Of a stretch of 64,000 nt of DNA, positions 21,913 to 32,719 are shown piece by piece (the first letter of the stretch is position 1; every line of letters begins with the position of its first letter). The notes beneath the pieces are model-generated. The model was not told where the DNA came from and searched no databases. It was given only the letters and a program-made list of their open reading frames with translations. The position numbers and the translations under genes were made by a program. The stretch is taken from contig JAGKQI010000048.1 of assembly GCA_018806915.1 (NCBI GenBank), positions 1-64,000 on the forward strand. The letters run 5' to 3'. This DNA is from Phytophthora colocasiae. Lineage: Eukaryota; Oomycota; Peronosporomycetes; Peronosporales; Peronosporaceae.

Positions 21913-22562
21913 ATTGGGTATTTTATTATATTCAATTAAATATTATGTGGTACACAATTAATGGGTTAAATCGTCCAGGAACAGCTCCCCATTTTTCCTT
22001 ACATGTATTGATAAAAAGTTTATAAAGGGGAACCGAACGAGACGGTTTCTTATGTGTTCAAGTGGAGAATATTTTTTTTAGAGACCGTAGCGAAGGAATT
22101 TGCATTTTTTGTATGAACATTGGAGAAAAGGCTATTGGTTTCTCTCGCCTCTGATATTCTTGCCAGATAACCACTTCAGAAGAAGTGAAACGAGTGAGAC
22201 CAGGACAGACAGCAACGTCATGGTGCGGCTTGAATGTACAAGATTTGTGGAGACAAGAAAGTGGAGACAGAGTTTCTTTGGATCCGTGAACTGTCGTTCT
22301 TGAAAGAGGATGTAACTGCGAGTCTGACAAATTTTGTGAAATCTCCATGATCGCTGGTAAATCTAGTGGACGATGACACGTAGGAGACATATTGTCGGTC
22401 TCGTCCACTGCTTTAGCATTTCACTCTTTGGCATTGCCCTCATTCAGGTGCTTCCACTCTCCAGCTCCTGCTTCCGCTCCAAATGAGTGGGATGTGGCTT
22501 CGCTCCTTTTTCGGCTACTAAAGGCGTTATGGCTCTTGTTACTTGTACTTCGGTTGTCTTAA
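21913..22562. other. Intergenic, no supported gene
   Basis: The region upstream of TAF10 holds only short unrelated frames; the part next to 21,912 is probably its promoter. TTAATTAA at 22,558-22,565 marks the approximate edge of the hydrolase fragment that follows. Confidence 0.4.
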
Positions 22563-22567
22563 TTAAC

Positions 22568-22807
22568 GTAATTCAGGTGACGGCCACACCATGGGCCAAT
22601 AGTTGGGAGTGAGCGAAAGCATCAAACTGTGTCCAGCACGTAAGGTGTACGCACAGACGTTGAACTGCCAATTGACACGATTTTGTGGCCAATTCAAAAC
22701 GTCACGAAGGAGAATGTCGCTCCTCCACTGTGCCATGATAAATGTCTGGGGCTTGCTGGACTTGACGAAAAGACTCATTTCAGGACCCACACTCTCACAA
22801 ACCCACA
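22568..22807 (-). pseudogene. Fragment of CocE/S15-type hydrolase gene
   Basis: The minus-strand frame contains PEMSLFVKSSKP and RAGHSLMLSLTPNYWPMVWPSPE. These match almost residue for residue the segment at 37,130-37,430 of the complete hydrolase gene at 35,864-38,047. About 30 residues present in the complete gene between these two parts are reduced here, and nothing of the catalytic N-terminus is present. It is a truncated duplicate lying 13 kb away and in opposite orientation to its source. Confidence 0.8.
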
Positions 22808-23797
22808 TCAGTCTCTTTGAGAGATCCTTGCTGAGGTGACTGCCACTTTTGCAGCGTCTGAGAACGGCATGTATGCTCTACCTGTGCTTGCCTTGGACCC
22901 CAACGTCGTAATAAATGTTGCCTTGGCTCGAGTTGTTGATTCCGGTGGCTGGTTTGCTGACTCCCTTTTACTCTTCATCACGGCGCTGCTGCGGTTCCCC
23001 TTGCGAGTTTTGTTGCGAATATTGAGAACAATGCAGGTTATCATCAGCACGCGGTGGCAGATCGCTTGTGGGAATTCCCAGGAGATTCCAGTTTCGTGTT
23101 CTATCATCGCAAAAGGGAACTCGTGAAATACCAGCAACACAAACACGAGAAACTCCGTCTTCCGTTCAGCTACCAAAACACGGAACCCAATGGACATGGA
23201 GAGGTAGAAGAAGCGGAAGACCAGCACGAAGACGAGCGAGACTGACTCCAGTACGTTCCCAAATATGTGAAAAGCCTCGCCTCGGAGCAGGTCAGCGACA
23301 TCCAGGATGCAAAGAACCATATTGAGCCAATTAGCGATGATGAACCCCTCGGCGACGTAGGTGAACCAGACAATGGACCGGACTTTGACCTTGACACTCA
23401 CTGCACGTCCAATTAACGTGATCTGGATGATGAACGTTAGCTGCAAACTCGTCTCGGAAATGTCGTTCAATGCTACTAGCAGGTTCATATCATCAGGGAG
23501 GTATAACTGCACGGCGAAGACAAGAAATGACGCAAGTATCAGTGTACAGACGCGAAATTCTCGCCTTCGGTCAAAGTACACGGACAACAGGTACTGGAAG
23601 ACCCACGCGTCCATGACAAGGATCACGGGTAGAAAGCTTGTGCGTGACAAAGTGTCCATTTTCTCCTGCGTTAGTGTCATGGTTATCACTTCGTCTTGTG
23701 TCAGTCTGTGAAGAAGTGATAGAATACGTATAAGGTTGCAGGTCAGAACGCTGTCATCTCCATGAATAGAAGACAACAATGTCAAAAGAGACATCAC
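22808..23797 (-). CDS. Multi-pass membrane protein, function unknown
   Basis: The single 329-codon frame has about seven hydrophobic segments (for example LPVILVMDAWVFQYLL, VCTLILASFLVFAVQLYL, GFIIANWLNMVLCIL, SLVFVLVFRFFYLSM, EFLVFVLLVFHEFPFAM). It ends with a basic, Ser/Thr-rich tail, presumably cytosolic, rich in KSKRES-like stretches. I do not recognise a transporter or receptor signature. The first Met at 23,797 is followed closely by others (for example before DTLSRTS), so the true start is uncertain and an upstream exon is possible. The gene ends where the hydrolase fragment begins, so its own 3' end may have been altered by that rearrangement. Confidence 0.55.
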   Translation of the reverse strand: MMSLLTLLSSIHGDDSVLTCNLIRILSLLHRLTQDEVITMTLTQEKMDTLSRTSFLPVILVMDAWVFQYLLSVYFDRRREFRVCTLILASFLVFAVQLYLPDDMNLLVALNDISETSLQLTFIIQITLIGRAVSVKVKVRSIVWFTYVAEGFIIANWLNMVLCILDVADLLRGEAFHIFGNVLESVSLVFVLVFRFFYLSMSIGFRVLVAERKTEFLVFVLLVFHEFPFAMIEHETGISWEFPQAICHRVLMITCIVLNIRNKTRKGNRSSAVMKSKRESANQPPESTTRAKATFITTLGSKASTGRAYMPFSDAAKVAVTSARISQRD

Positions 23798-24599
23798 CAG
23801 AGATTCTCAAAATAACATTCTCTTTCAACAAATTCGATGTCAGGAGAACAACGTTGGTCTCGTTACATCTTCAAGCGCAACACCAGTAAAGCATAGGGAC
23901 ACCAAGACGAGAATAAAACTCCTGCCTTTTATCAGCAGTAATTTACTGTTTGCTAATGGCAATCTCACGGCAAGCAAATCTCTCCTTTCACGTCAACAAA
24001 CACCGTTCTTTCCTGGTTGCACGGGCACCAAGAGTGTGGAGGGATGGTTGTAAAAGCGGTTCTCAAACTGATCTCCCTAAAAAAAAAAGCTGCAAAAGTT
24101 TTGGAGTGACTCGATATGTGCTTCAAAAGTGCCCCGGTGAGTTGAAGGACCCCCATCGAAATGGCTTTCCCATTCAACGTCGAGTTGTGGTCCGACGATC
24201 GACTAGAGCATGAATCGCCCCGAACGTTGAAGCCGGAAAGCCAGTGACAACGACCCCATCTCGAGATACTCCAGCGGATTGGACCCCATCGTTCCTCGAA
24301 CTCGTCGCTTTGCGACTGTAAGCTCTCAATACGTTAGCTACTGTAGCGCCAGGTGGGAGTGTGTGCAGCGTTACAGCCCCCCCCCCCCCCGGGTTTCTGC
24401 TCCAAAAGCTGGAGCTTTTTGTGATGAAGATGGTGTCCGTGCAAAGATCGACAAGGCAAACCCGGTGCGGATTGCCACAGAAACGATACTACAGTAGACA
24501 GAGCCTGGGGAATGCCCATTCTGGCTCTGTTGTCCGACTCGACAGTTTAGCTTTCTCTCGGTGTCACGCAGAAGGAATTCTTTTGCTGTTCGGGCCGAG
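23798..24599. other. Intergenic, divergent promoter region
   Basis: This stretch lies between the membrane protein (-) and FYVE gene A (+), which start facing away from each other. A run of about 14 C occurs near 24,377-24,390. No further gene is supported. Confidence 0.45.
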
Positions 24600-27439
24600 A
24601 TGTGGGCGACCAGCAGCATGATCAGCGAAAGCGGCTGCAGCGAGAGTTCACGAGGTGTTCGACTCGAATGCGACCCCAATCAACGACGACTTACGATCAC
24701 TCGAGGCACAAAGGATACCGATTCTTCAGGCTTAAACGTGCAGCTCTCGGACCAGGAGATCGTCACGGATTTATTAGCAACTTTACCGAAGCTCAGAGCA
24801 GCAGTGGACGATCATGAAAACAGGGCACCTAATTGGCTTCGGAAGTCCAAAAGTGGTGATGCAGTCGAAATTTACGAGCTGTTGCCTACCCGAGACGGCA
24901 AAGGAGATGACATGGATATTGTACACTCCGTCGTAGCGACTATCGAGATCGAATGCCATTTGAACGAGGTTCTTAATGTACTTACGAGTCACAAGACGAA
25001 CCACGACTTGGAGGCATCCATGCGAGCTATTATCCCTAAGAAAAAGGTTCGACAAGGAGAAGTTTTACTACAACCACACGCTACAACTCTAGATGGAGCT
25101 CCGATCCGACGTACACGACTGACGGAGAAGTCTTCACGAGGAGGGAAAAGCGTCCGGTTCGACAACTCGAGCATCCCGGAGGACGAGGAGGAGGACATCG
25201 ACACGGAACGCAAAGTGCTGGTCAGTGTCAGTATGACGCGCTTCAAGTCCAAGAGGCGACTGGATCTCCAAGGCCGTCTTCGCAATCGCCACCAGCGTCT
25301 TCAGAAACTTTGTCTGGCCACGTTAACGCACCAGTTTATAGGTCAGCAACGAGCAGTGCATGTGATCAAGACACTTCCCCGTTCAGTACACGACCAACTG
25401 GCACCGATCGAAGAGAAGATGCAAAGCCGTTCGGTACTAGGAAGCGGTTTGCGTGGACTTGACCACATTGCAGTGGGCTTTGATATCCAGACGAGGAACG
25501 TTCACTGCATTGGAGCGCGTGGAGCAGCACAGTCCACGCGTATTATTGCTCATGGCTACGCGTCTGTCACTCCTCCGGAACAGTTCGGCCAGCAGCAGCA
25601 GAGGACGATGACAAACTACAGTCCGTCGGAACTGGCCAACTACCGATCGGCGCATGTGAACGCTGAAGCGAAACACGTGATTGAGCTGTTAACGACGTCG
25701 TTGATTCAGTTCGAGCGAGTGATTCGTCGTCGACGCCTTGGCCTGCAGACGTTCATGAAGATTAAACGAGGAGACAGAGGAAGCGATCGCCAGAATTTCC
25801 AGACGTGCGAAGTCTGCAATAACCGCTTCTCTTTACTGCGGCGTGAATTCTACTGTCAACTGTGCGGTCACGTGTGCTGCAGTGACTGTTCCAAGCTGTA
25901 CGAAGTGGAGGAGACAATCGGACAGGTATCCAAGAAGAGACTCTGTGTACGGTGTATCACCAACGTCGACTCGTGCATCTTCGAGGACGAGGACTTCATG
26001 GCTGCACTGGGACCGGCAGTAATCGACGACTACTACGAGGAGGATTTCGACGAGGACTACGAGAGTGAATGTGAATATGATCGGAGAGACGAGAACGACA
26101 CGTACGCAAGTGGATCTACATTAGCGTGCTCTGAATTCGAGAGTGGAGGGAGTCCGGATGACGTGTCGGAGCTGTATCCGGAGAATGTGCTGGATCGTTC
26201 GAGAGCACTGCAAACGCTGGATAAACTCGTCAATTCGCAGGTTAATGGACTCAAGAGGTCCACGCTGTTCGAGCGTTCTCGACTCACTCAGTCGCAGCTC
26301 AGCCAGTCGCAATCGCAGGTGAATTTCAAGCATCCGTTGGCTCAGAGTCAGCTCAGTATGTCTCAATTCCAGCAGTCTCAGTCTCAATTCAAGAACACTA
26401 GAGACACTCAATTGACTCAGAGTCAACTCAGTCTGTCCCAGTCTCAATTCAAGAATACTAGGGATACTCAGCTAACTCAGAGCCAACTGAGCTGTTCCCA
26501 GCCTGGAACTTCGAGGGAAAACGTGCTGACTCAAAGTCAACTGAGTGAATCGCATGGTTCAGCTCAATTCAACGACACTCAACTGACTCAAAGCCAATTG
26601 AAGAATACGGTGCAGTTCCAGGAATCGCAGGTCACTCAAAGTCAACTGAGTCAGTCACAGAGTCAATTCAAGCAGTCGCGATTCAACCAAGCTCAATTCG
26701 ACGAAACCCTCGTTGCTCAACTGCGAGCCGATGTGGAAGACCATTTAAAACGGACACTAAGAGCGACACTGCGAGAGACAAGAAGGAGGTTTTCCGGTGC
26801 TGACGAGTCCCAATTCTCCATCGCTCCTTTGGAACGAGACTACCAACTCGAGTTCGATGGTAGTCAGACGATGTCTCCTAGTCATCCATTGCCCCAAAGC
26901 CTTTACCAGCTCAAGAACGACGACGACTGCAGTACGTTGTCAGTTCCGGTGCATTGAGCCCTACGTACGACCGCAGTGCTTTGAATATGCTGTCTCAGAT
27001 CGCTGCATCCCATTTGGACTGCCCCATCGGATACGTGACGATGATCGATCAATCAACTCAGTACGTGGTGGGCCTTCACCCTCGTGGAGCCATTGGGATG
27101 TCCATTCCTCGAGAGGAATCCATGTGCTCGTACACCATCTACCACGAACGGCCTCTGGTCGTCAAGAACGCATTGAACGATATCCGCTTCAGTCACATGG
27201 GCTTCGTCAGCCAAACAGGTCTCCGGTTCTACGCTGGTTTCCCGATCCGAGCGCCGGACAGCGCTGTGGTTGCTATCATTTGTGCAGCCGACTATAAGCC
27301 TCACAAGTACATCTCTGCCAAGCAGTACGCCGAAATGGAGGCGTTGGCTGACCTGGCGAGCACACTCATTATCACTCCTGACATCGAGATCAAGACGGCC
27401 AAGCACAACGCTAACGCGAATGCGTTCCCCCGTTTTTGA
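24600..27439 (+). CDS. FYVE-variant zinc finger and GAF protein, copy A (one frameshift)
   Basis: The frame from ATG 24,600 runs to a stop at 26,957. The shared C-terminal GAF domain continues in the next frame (from the RRLQYVVSSGAL stretch near 26,916) to 27,439. The switch sits at a CCCC run near 26,892-26,896, and one extra C would join the two as in the paralogues. The N-terminal 370 residues match copies B and C (SDQEIVTDLLATLPKLR). A FYVE-like finger at residues about 402-460 (CEVCNNRF, RREFYCQLCGH, CVRC) lacks the usual RHHC histidines. Only this copy has a Gln/Ser-rich repeat (LTQSQLS units, about 26,280-26,680). GAF domains bind small ligands and FYVE fingers usually bind PI3P. No catalytic domain is visible. 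Confidence 0.75.
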
Positions 27440-27501
27440 AGAAGAATCGATTGTTGTAGGCAGTATCAAACTACTTAAGTATCTAAACTGAGAGAAGTTT
27501 T

Positions 27502-29727
27502 TCAGCAAATTGCAGGGTTCTTGGGCGTCACCAGGTCCGACGCGAGCTTGGCCAATGCCTCCATTGTAGCGTAGTCCTTGGTCGAGATGTTGTTGTGTGG
27601 CACAGCATCAGCAGCACATAAGGTAGCCACCACTTCTCCATTCGGACCGTGAACAGGGAAACCAGCATAGAACTTGACGCCTAAGTCTTTCACACACGGC
27701 ATCTGGTTGAATCGCATATCTCGCATGGGATTCTTCAGGATCAACGGTTTCTCGGCGTACACTGCGTGGATACACACATTGTTGGTACGTGGTAACGTGA
27801 AGGCTTTTTCCGGCAGGTTGTACGTGCCGATAGCGTGGAAATTGTCGTCGTCCACTACAGAGACGAAGCCGATGGGACAGTTCAATCTCTTAGCTGCTAC
27901 TTGAGCTACCAGGTCCAGTGCAGCGTGGTCGTATTCTGGTTGCAGCACTCCCATCTGCTCAATAGCTTTGAGTCGATTTGCCTCTTTCTTCGGAGCTGGC
28001 ATGGGGGGCATCGGGTGGTCTTCCGCCTTGGTTTTACTGGCGTCGAACTCGAATGTATAGTCGCGTTCTTCTAGATCCGCCACTTTGCACTGCTCCAAAT
28101 TGCTGTAGCGGTCTTTCATCACGCGTAAGCTCTGACTCAAGTAGTTTTCCACGTCTTGAGCCACTTTTTCCACTTTGGTACGCTTAAATTTACGAGATTT
28201 CACGCGTTTTGCTTGGGGGCTGACGAATTCGTACTCGTATGAAGCAACGGGGTTCACCAATTGCCCCAGGAAGTCCAGAGCATGGGAATGTTGACTCGGA
28301 TCGTCCGAGTACAGTTGGTCTGTGAGTTCCTCCACTGAACTGGAGTCGGACGTCATTGAGGCAGTGTCTCCATCCACATCCACGTGGAACTGGTCGTCGT
28401 TGTACCACAGCGCGTCGTCCACCGCCACTACTGCAGGCCCCAAAGCCTCCACCAAATCTTCATCATCAAACACACACGAGTCCACTCGGTGCACACACTG
28501 CAGACAGCATCGATTGCGTCGGAGCTCACCCACTCGAGCTTCCACCTCGTACAACTGGGAGCACTCGTCACACACCATGTGACCACACAAATGACAGAAG
28601 AAGTCGCGGCGGAAGAAGTGGAAGCGTTTGGAACAGATCGAGCACGCCTTCTCTAACGCCGGATCGTCATAACCAGTAGGGAAGTAGATGAACGTCTGGA
28701 AACCAAAGCGACGACGACGCACCACCCGTTCGAATTGACGGAGGGACTTAGTCAACACATTCAGTACGTGTTTAGCTTCGGGATTCATGATACTTTCACG
28801 TCGACGAGCGATTTCCAATGGGTTTAAAGCCATCCCAGACATGGAACTCAACGAAGACGTTGGGTCATTGGTACTTTGACCGAATTGCGTCGGGGGCGTG
28901 GGGGATGCGTACCCGTGCGCGAAAATACGGGTAGTGTGGCTGTTACTACCGGCAAAAGCTTGGTTTGTATGGGTACTTTGGATGTGAAACCCAATGCTGA
29001 GGTGGTTTAGCTCATTGCGAAGAGCTGTTCGATCCGAAGTTGGGATTAATTGGTCATGCAACTCCTTCGGCAACGTCTTCATGATGTGGACAGCACGATC
29101 CTGACCAGGATATTGTTGCGTGAAGGTGGAGAAGCACAACTTCTGCGTCTTCTTGTTGCCTCCAAGATCCATCGGCATCCGTGGACGCAACGTGGCCACA
29201 TTAACACCAATTAGTGCTTGTTCCGGAGCCTCCTCCTTCTCCATCTCGAGCCGAGATGCCACAATGGATTGACGACGGTGGTCCTGCGACAACAGACGAC
29301 GTTGACTGAAGAGCACGTCGCCCTTTTTGAACTTTTTTCCGGCCAAAGCTTTCATGGTGGACTCGTACACGTTGGACTCGTGGGTGATCAAGACGTTCAA
29401 CACCTCGTTCAAGTGACACCGAAGCTCTGCCTTCGCCACCACGGCGTACGCGATGTCCCGGTCTTCATCAACCGTTTCTTCCCCGGTGCTTTTGGCCAGT
29501 TCAAACAGGTCAACACCGTGTCGACGGTGGCCTTGTTTCCAGCGCCGGCCGTACGTGTCACGCGCCACAGCCGTGCGAAGCTTGGGAATTGTGGAGACGA
29601 TGTCGTCGCAGATCTCTTGGTCCGACATGACCAGCTTCTCACGGCCATTGGGCGCCGTCACTACCAGTCCGGCCGGTGCTGCACCGTAGTAGCCGGAGTA
29701 GTCACTGGTGCCGTGTCGAGAGCTCAT
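27502..29727 (-). CDS. FYVE-variant zinc finger and GAF protein, copy B
   Basis: This intact 741-residue frame has no intron. It contains SDQEICDDIVSTIPKLR near residue 36, a START-like or unknown conserved middle (residues about 60-300, including VHIMKTLPKELHDQL and RIFAHGYASPTPP), a FYVE-variant finger at about 362-420 (CSICSKRFHFF, RRDFFCHLCGH, CSQLYEVEARVGEL, CCLQC) and a GAF domain at about 600-735 (CPIGFVSVVDDDNFHAIG, GVKFYAGFPVHGPNGEVVAT). Paired metal ligands are kept, but the RHHCR lipid-binding motif is not. The gene converges with copy A (63 bp between ends). Its role is unknown; membrane or phosphoinositide-linked signalling is inferred from the family. Confidence 0.8.
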   Translation of the reverse strand: MSSRHGTSDYSGYYGAAPAGLVVTAPNGREKLVMSDQEICDDIVSTIPKLRTAVARDTYGRRWKQGHRRHGVDLFELAKSTGEETVDEDRDIAYAVVAKAELRCHLNEVLNVLITHESNVYESTMKALAGKKFKKGDVLFSQRRLLSQDHRRQSIVASRLEMEKEEAPEQALIGVNVATLRPRMPMDLGGNKKTQKLCFSTFTQQYPGQDRAVHIMKTLPKELHDQLIPTSDRTALRNELNHLSIGFHIQSTHTNQAFAGSNSHTTRIFAHGYASPTPPTQFGQSTNDPTSSLSSMSGMALNPLEIARRRESIMNPEAKHVLNVLTKSLRQFERVVRRRRFGFQTFIYFPTGYDDPALEKACSICSKRFHFFRRDFFCHLCGHMVCDECSQLYEVEARVGELRRNRCCLQCVHRVDSCVFDDEDLVEALGPAVVAVDDALWYNDDQFHVDVDGDTASMTSDSSSVEELTDQLYSDDPSQHSHALDFLGQLVNPVASYEYEFVSPQAKRVKSRKFKRTKVEKVAQDVENYLSQSLRVMKDRYSNLEQCKVADLEERDYTFEFDASKTKAEDHPMPPMPAPKKEANRLKAIEQMGVLQPEYDHAALDLVAQVAAKRLNCPIGFVSVVDDDNFHAIGTYNLPEKAFTLPRTNNVCIHAVYAEKPLILKNPMRDMRFNQMPCVKDLGVKFYAGFPVHGPNGEVVATLCAADAVPHNNISTKDYATMEALAKLASDLVTPKNPAIC

Positions 29728-30412
29728 CGAAGACGTTGCAAGTTACGAAGTGAACGATCGCAATTGACACGCATGACGTAGATGTGGGGTGGTGCGGCAT
29801 CGACACGGCACGTTGAGCACCTGATCCCTCCGGTCATGGATGGTGCGGCGAAGTGAGCTCTTGACGGATGTATGGCGTCAATACCCGAAGTATTGCTGTT
29901 GCACATGGTTGGATAGTAGTTTTTACACGAGGCCCGTGTTGGCAAAGAGAGAATGCAACTTGTTCGGTGTTGTAGTTTTCGACACGACAGGTGTGGCTGT
30001 CCCACCGCGATCATTCTGGTCGAAGCAGTAACGAGGTCAAGGAAGTGTCTCTAACGGTTGAAATGAACTTCGACTTGGAGGAAACTCCACACTGTAGACG
30101 GTCTTATCGGTAAAGACTCGATCCGATAGCAAAGGAACTGCAACGTACTAACGCTGTAGTACTGTAATACATGCACGAGCCTTTGCAACTTCAGATGCAC
30201 TGCAACACGCACGCGAGTCCCTCACAACCGAACGAACGTCAATAGCCTTTTGTGCAGCAAGAGTTTCAGTCGATGACTTTCAGAATGCAACTCGAGAGAA
30301 TTTCAAGGTGAAAAGCTCGATAAACACGGGAAAACGTTACGTGGATTTGCCTCGTTCACTTGCAGAGCTCCTCAACTCGAATACATCAACTGGTCAACAT
30401 ATACACTCTACT
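29728..30412. other. Intergenic between FYVE copies B and C
   Basis: It lies upstream of copy B and downstream of copy C. No gene is supported. The part next to 29,727 should hold the copy B promoter. Confidence 0.45.
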
Positions 30413-32719
30413 TTAGTTGGCCATGAGTCGGGGGTGGGTTGTCATCTTGGGGGCCAACAGATCCGACGCCAATTTGGCCAACGTCTCCATCGTCGCGTAG
30501 TCTTTTGTTGAAATGTTGTTGTGCGCCACACCGTCAGCTGCACACAGGGAGCCCACCACCTCTCCACTCGGGGCTCGCAGTGGGAAACCAGCGTAGAATT
30601 TGACGCCCAACTCCTCCACGCACGGCATCTGAGCGAATCGCATATCTCGCTGCGGGTTCTTGACCACGAACGGCTTCTCCGCGTACACCGCGTGCATGCA
30701 CATGTTTTCGTTCCTAGGCAAGTGGTGAGCTTCCTCCGGGAGGTTGTAGTTGCCGATAGCGTGGAATTGCTCATCGTCCACCATTGACACAAAGCCGATC
30801 GGACAGGCCAGACGTTCGGCAGCCACTTGTGCAATCATATTCAGAGCGGAGCGATCGTAGTCCGTCTGCAACGCCCCCGACTTGTTGATGAAATCCACAC
30901 GTCGAGCATCTTTCTGTGTATCGGGCGTGGGAGGCAGTGGATGATCTTCGTTCGTGACTTGAGAGCTGTCGAACTTGTACTTGTAGTCTCTTGTTCGGTC
31001 ATTCACGTCGCACGTATCGACGGTGTATTTCAGTCGGGACTTGAGCAGCTCTTGCGTCACGTGGTTCTCCACACTCTCTAGCACGCGTTGAGACTGCGTT
31101 TTCGTTTTCTTCTTCATCTTGGAGCTGCTACTAGGGAGTTTCATGAGTTTCCGACTCGATGTCGACGACGAGGAGCTTGCAGGACTTCCTACTAGTCGTC
31201 CGAGCATTTCCAAGGCGCGACTGCGTGTTTCCGGGTCTTCGGAGCACAATTGACCCGTTAGGTCGTCCATCTCGGAGTCATCGTTCATCGTAGAACTTGA
31301 GCTTGAGCTTTCCCACGCGTCCGGAGGAGCTTCCACTAGAATTGGGCCTAAGGCAGGGAGTAGATCCTCATCGTCGAACTTACAGGCGTCCACACGGACG
31401 ACACACAGCACACAGCAGCGATTCTTACGGATCTCTCCGACACGCGCCTCCACCTCATACAGTTGAGAGCAGTCGCCACACACCATGTGACCGCAGAGTT
31501 GACAGTAGAAGTCCCGACGGAAGAAGTGGAAAGTCTTGGAGCAAATAGAGCAGCGTTTCTCCAACATGGGGTCCGCGTATTCTTTAGGGAAGTAGATGAA
31601 CGACTGGAAGCCAAAGCGTCGACGGCGAATGACGCGTTCGAAGTGTGCCACCGACTCGGTCAGAACCCTCATAACATGACGCGCTTCCGGGTTCATTAAA
31701 GCGACTCGACGTCGGCCTAAGTCCGACGCGTGAATTGTTGCAGCAGCCTCGCGCTTCTTGGCCACCGAAGCTGCACGGTGTTTGCCGCTTTCATCGCGGA
31801 AAGCCGACGACGGATGATCCGAAGCGTACGCATGGGCGAAAATACTCGTCGTTTGCCGGTTGCTGCCCCCAGGACGTGGCGCGAAGCCTACAGCAATGTG
31901 GTCGATTTGACGGCGAAGGGAAGAGCGATCCGAGCTGGAGAGAACCTGGTCGTGAACGGACTTGGGCACCGTCTTCATGACATGAACAGCACGGTTCTTA
32001 CCTGGATATTGATGTGTGCACGTGGAAAACAAGAGCTGCTGCGTGTGTTTATGGCGAGACTGAAGCTGCAACTGCAACCCGGCACTTGGACGTAACGTGG
32101 CCGACGTGACAGTGATCACACCTTGATCTGGAGTGTCTCCGTCCATTGGAGCGCGTGCCTGTTCTTGAGAGTTGCTTCCGAAGGCCACACGCTGGTGGAA
32201 AAGCACTTCTCCCTTCTTGAACTTTTTGCCACAAAGAGCTTTCATAGTTGTGTCGTACGCATCCGAATCTTGGTGGAGTAACACACTCAAAGCTTCGTTC
32301 AAGTGGCATCGCTGCTCGGTCTTGGCTATTGTAGCATGGAGGATGTCAAGATCGTCGTCCGGGTCAACTGGAGCGTAATTCGGCTCCATTTCAGCGAACT
32401 GCACGCCTCCTTTAACGTTGCGGCGTTTCCATCGTGCTCCTTTAATTCCATTGAGTACTGCCGAATGCAGCTTTGGGATCGTTGCCAAGATATCGTCACA
32501 GATATCCTGGTCCGAGAACACGAGGCTTTGTCGAAAGTCTTTGGCACTGCGAAGCACTAAACCATTGGGCTCATCACCAAAAGCGACAGAACGAGTCCCC
32601 GACTCGGTGACGCTGTAGTTGTCTTCGGAAGCTGCATATTGACTACCGGTTTGATTGTCCGGAGTACGTGGAATCCACGAGTCGTTGGCGCTGTACTCTT
32701 TGAGGTTTCGACTGCTCAT
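30413..32719 (-). CDS. FYVE-variant zinc finger and GAF protein, copy C
   Basis: This intact 768-residue frame has the same architecture as copies A and B: SDQEICDDILATIPKL near residue 70, VHVMKTVPKSVHDQV, a FYVE-variant finger at about 390-447 (CSICSKTFHFF, RRDFYCQLCGH, CVLC) and a C-terminal GAF domain at about 620-760 (CPIGFVSMVDDEQFHAIG, GVKFYAGFPLRAPSGEVVG). A Ser/Lys-rich linker (SSSSTSSRKLMKLPSSS) precedes the GAF domain. It is closer to B than to A, and both are on the same strand in tandem, which suggests local duplication. No intron or damage is seen. Confidence 0.8.
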   Translation of the reverse strand: MSSRNLKEYSANDSWIPRTPDNQTGSQYAASEDNYSVTESGTRSVAFGDEPNGLVLRSAKDFRQSLVFSDQDICDDILATIPKLHSAVLNGIKGARWKRRNVKGGVQFAEMEPNYAPVDPDDDLDILHATIAKTEQRCHLNEALSVLLHQDSDAYDTTMKALCGKKFKKGEVLFHQRVAFGSNSQEQARAPMDGDTPDQGVITVTSATLRPSAGLQLQLQSRHKHTQQLLFSTCTHQYPGKNRAVHVMKTVPKSVHDQVLSSSDRSSLRRQIDHIAVGFAPRPGGSNRQTTSIFAHAYASDHPSSAFRDESGKHRAASVAKKREAAATIHASDLGRRRVALMNPEARHVMRVLTESVAHFERVIRRRRFGFQSFIYFPKEYADPMLEKRCSICSKTFHFFRRDFYCQLCGHMVCGDCSQLYEVEARVGEIRKNRCCVLCVVRVDACKFDDEDLLPALGPILVEAPPDAWESSSSSSTMNDDSEMDDLTGQLCSEDPETRSRALEMLGRLVGSPASSSSSTSSRKLMKLPSSSSKMKKKTKTQSQRVLESVENHVTQELLKSRLKYTVDTCDVNDRTRDYKYKFDSSQVTNEDHPLPPTPDTQKDARRVDFINKSGALQTDYDRSALNMIAQVAAERLACPIGFVSMVDDEQFHAIGNYNLPEEAHHLPRNENMCMHAVYAEKPFVVKNPQRDMRFAQMPCVEELGVKFYAGFPLRAPSGEVVGSLCAADGVAHNNISTKDYATMETLAKLASDLLAPKMTTHPRLMAN

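Noticed and set aside
24361..24400. Run of about 14 C as a functional element
   Set aside because: A bare homopolymer; no supporting structure, and length is likely unreliable.
26940..26970. An intron joining the two frames of FYVE copy A
   Set aside because: No GT...AG pair gives a plausible intron, and the downstream frame aligns with the paralogues right back to the CCCC run, so a one-base slip explains it.
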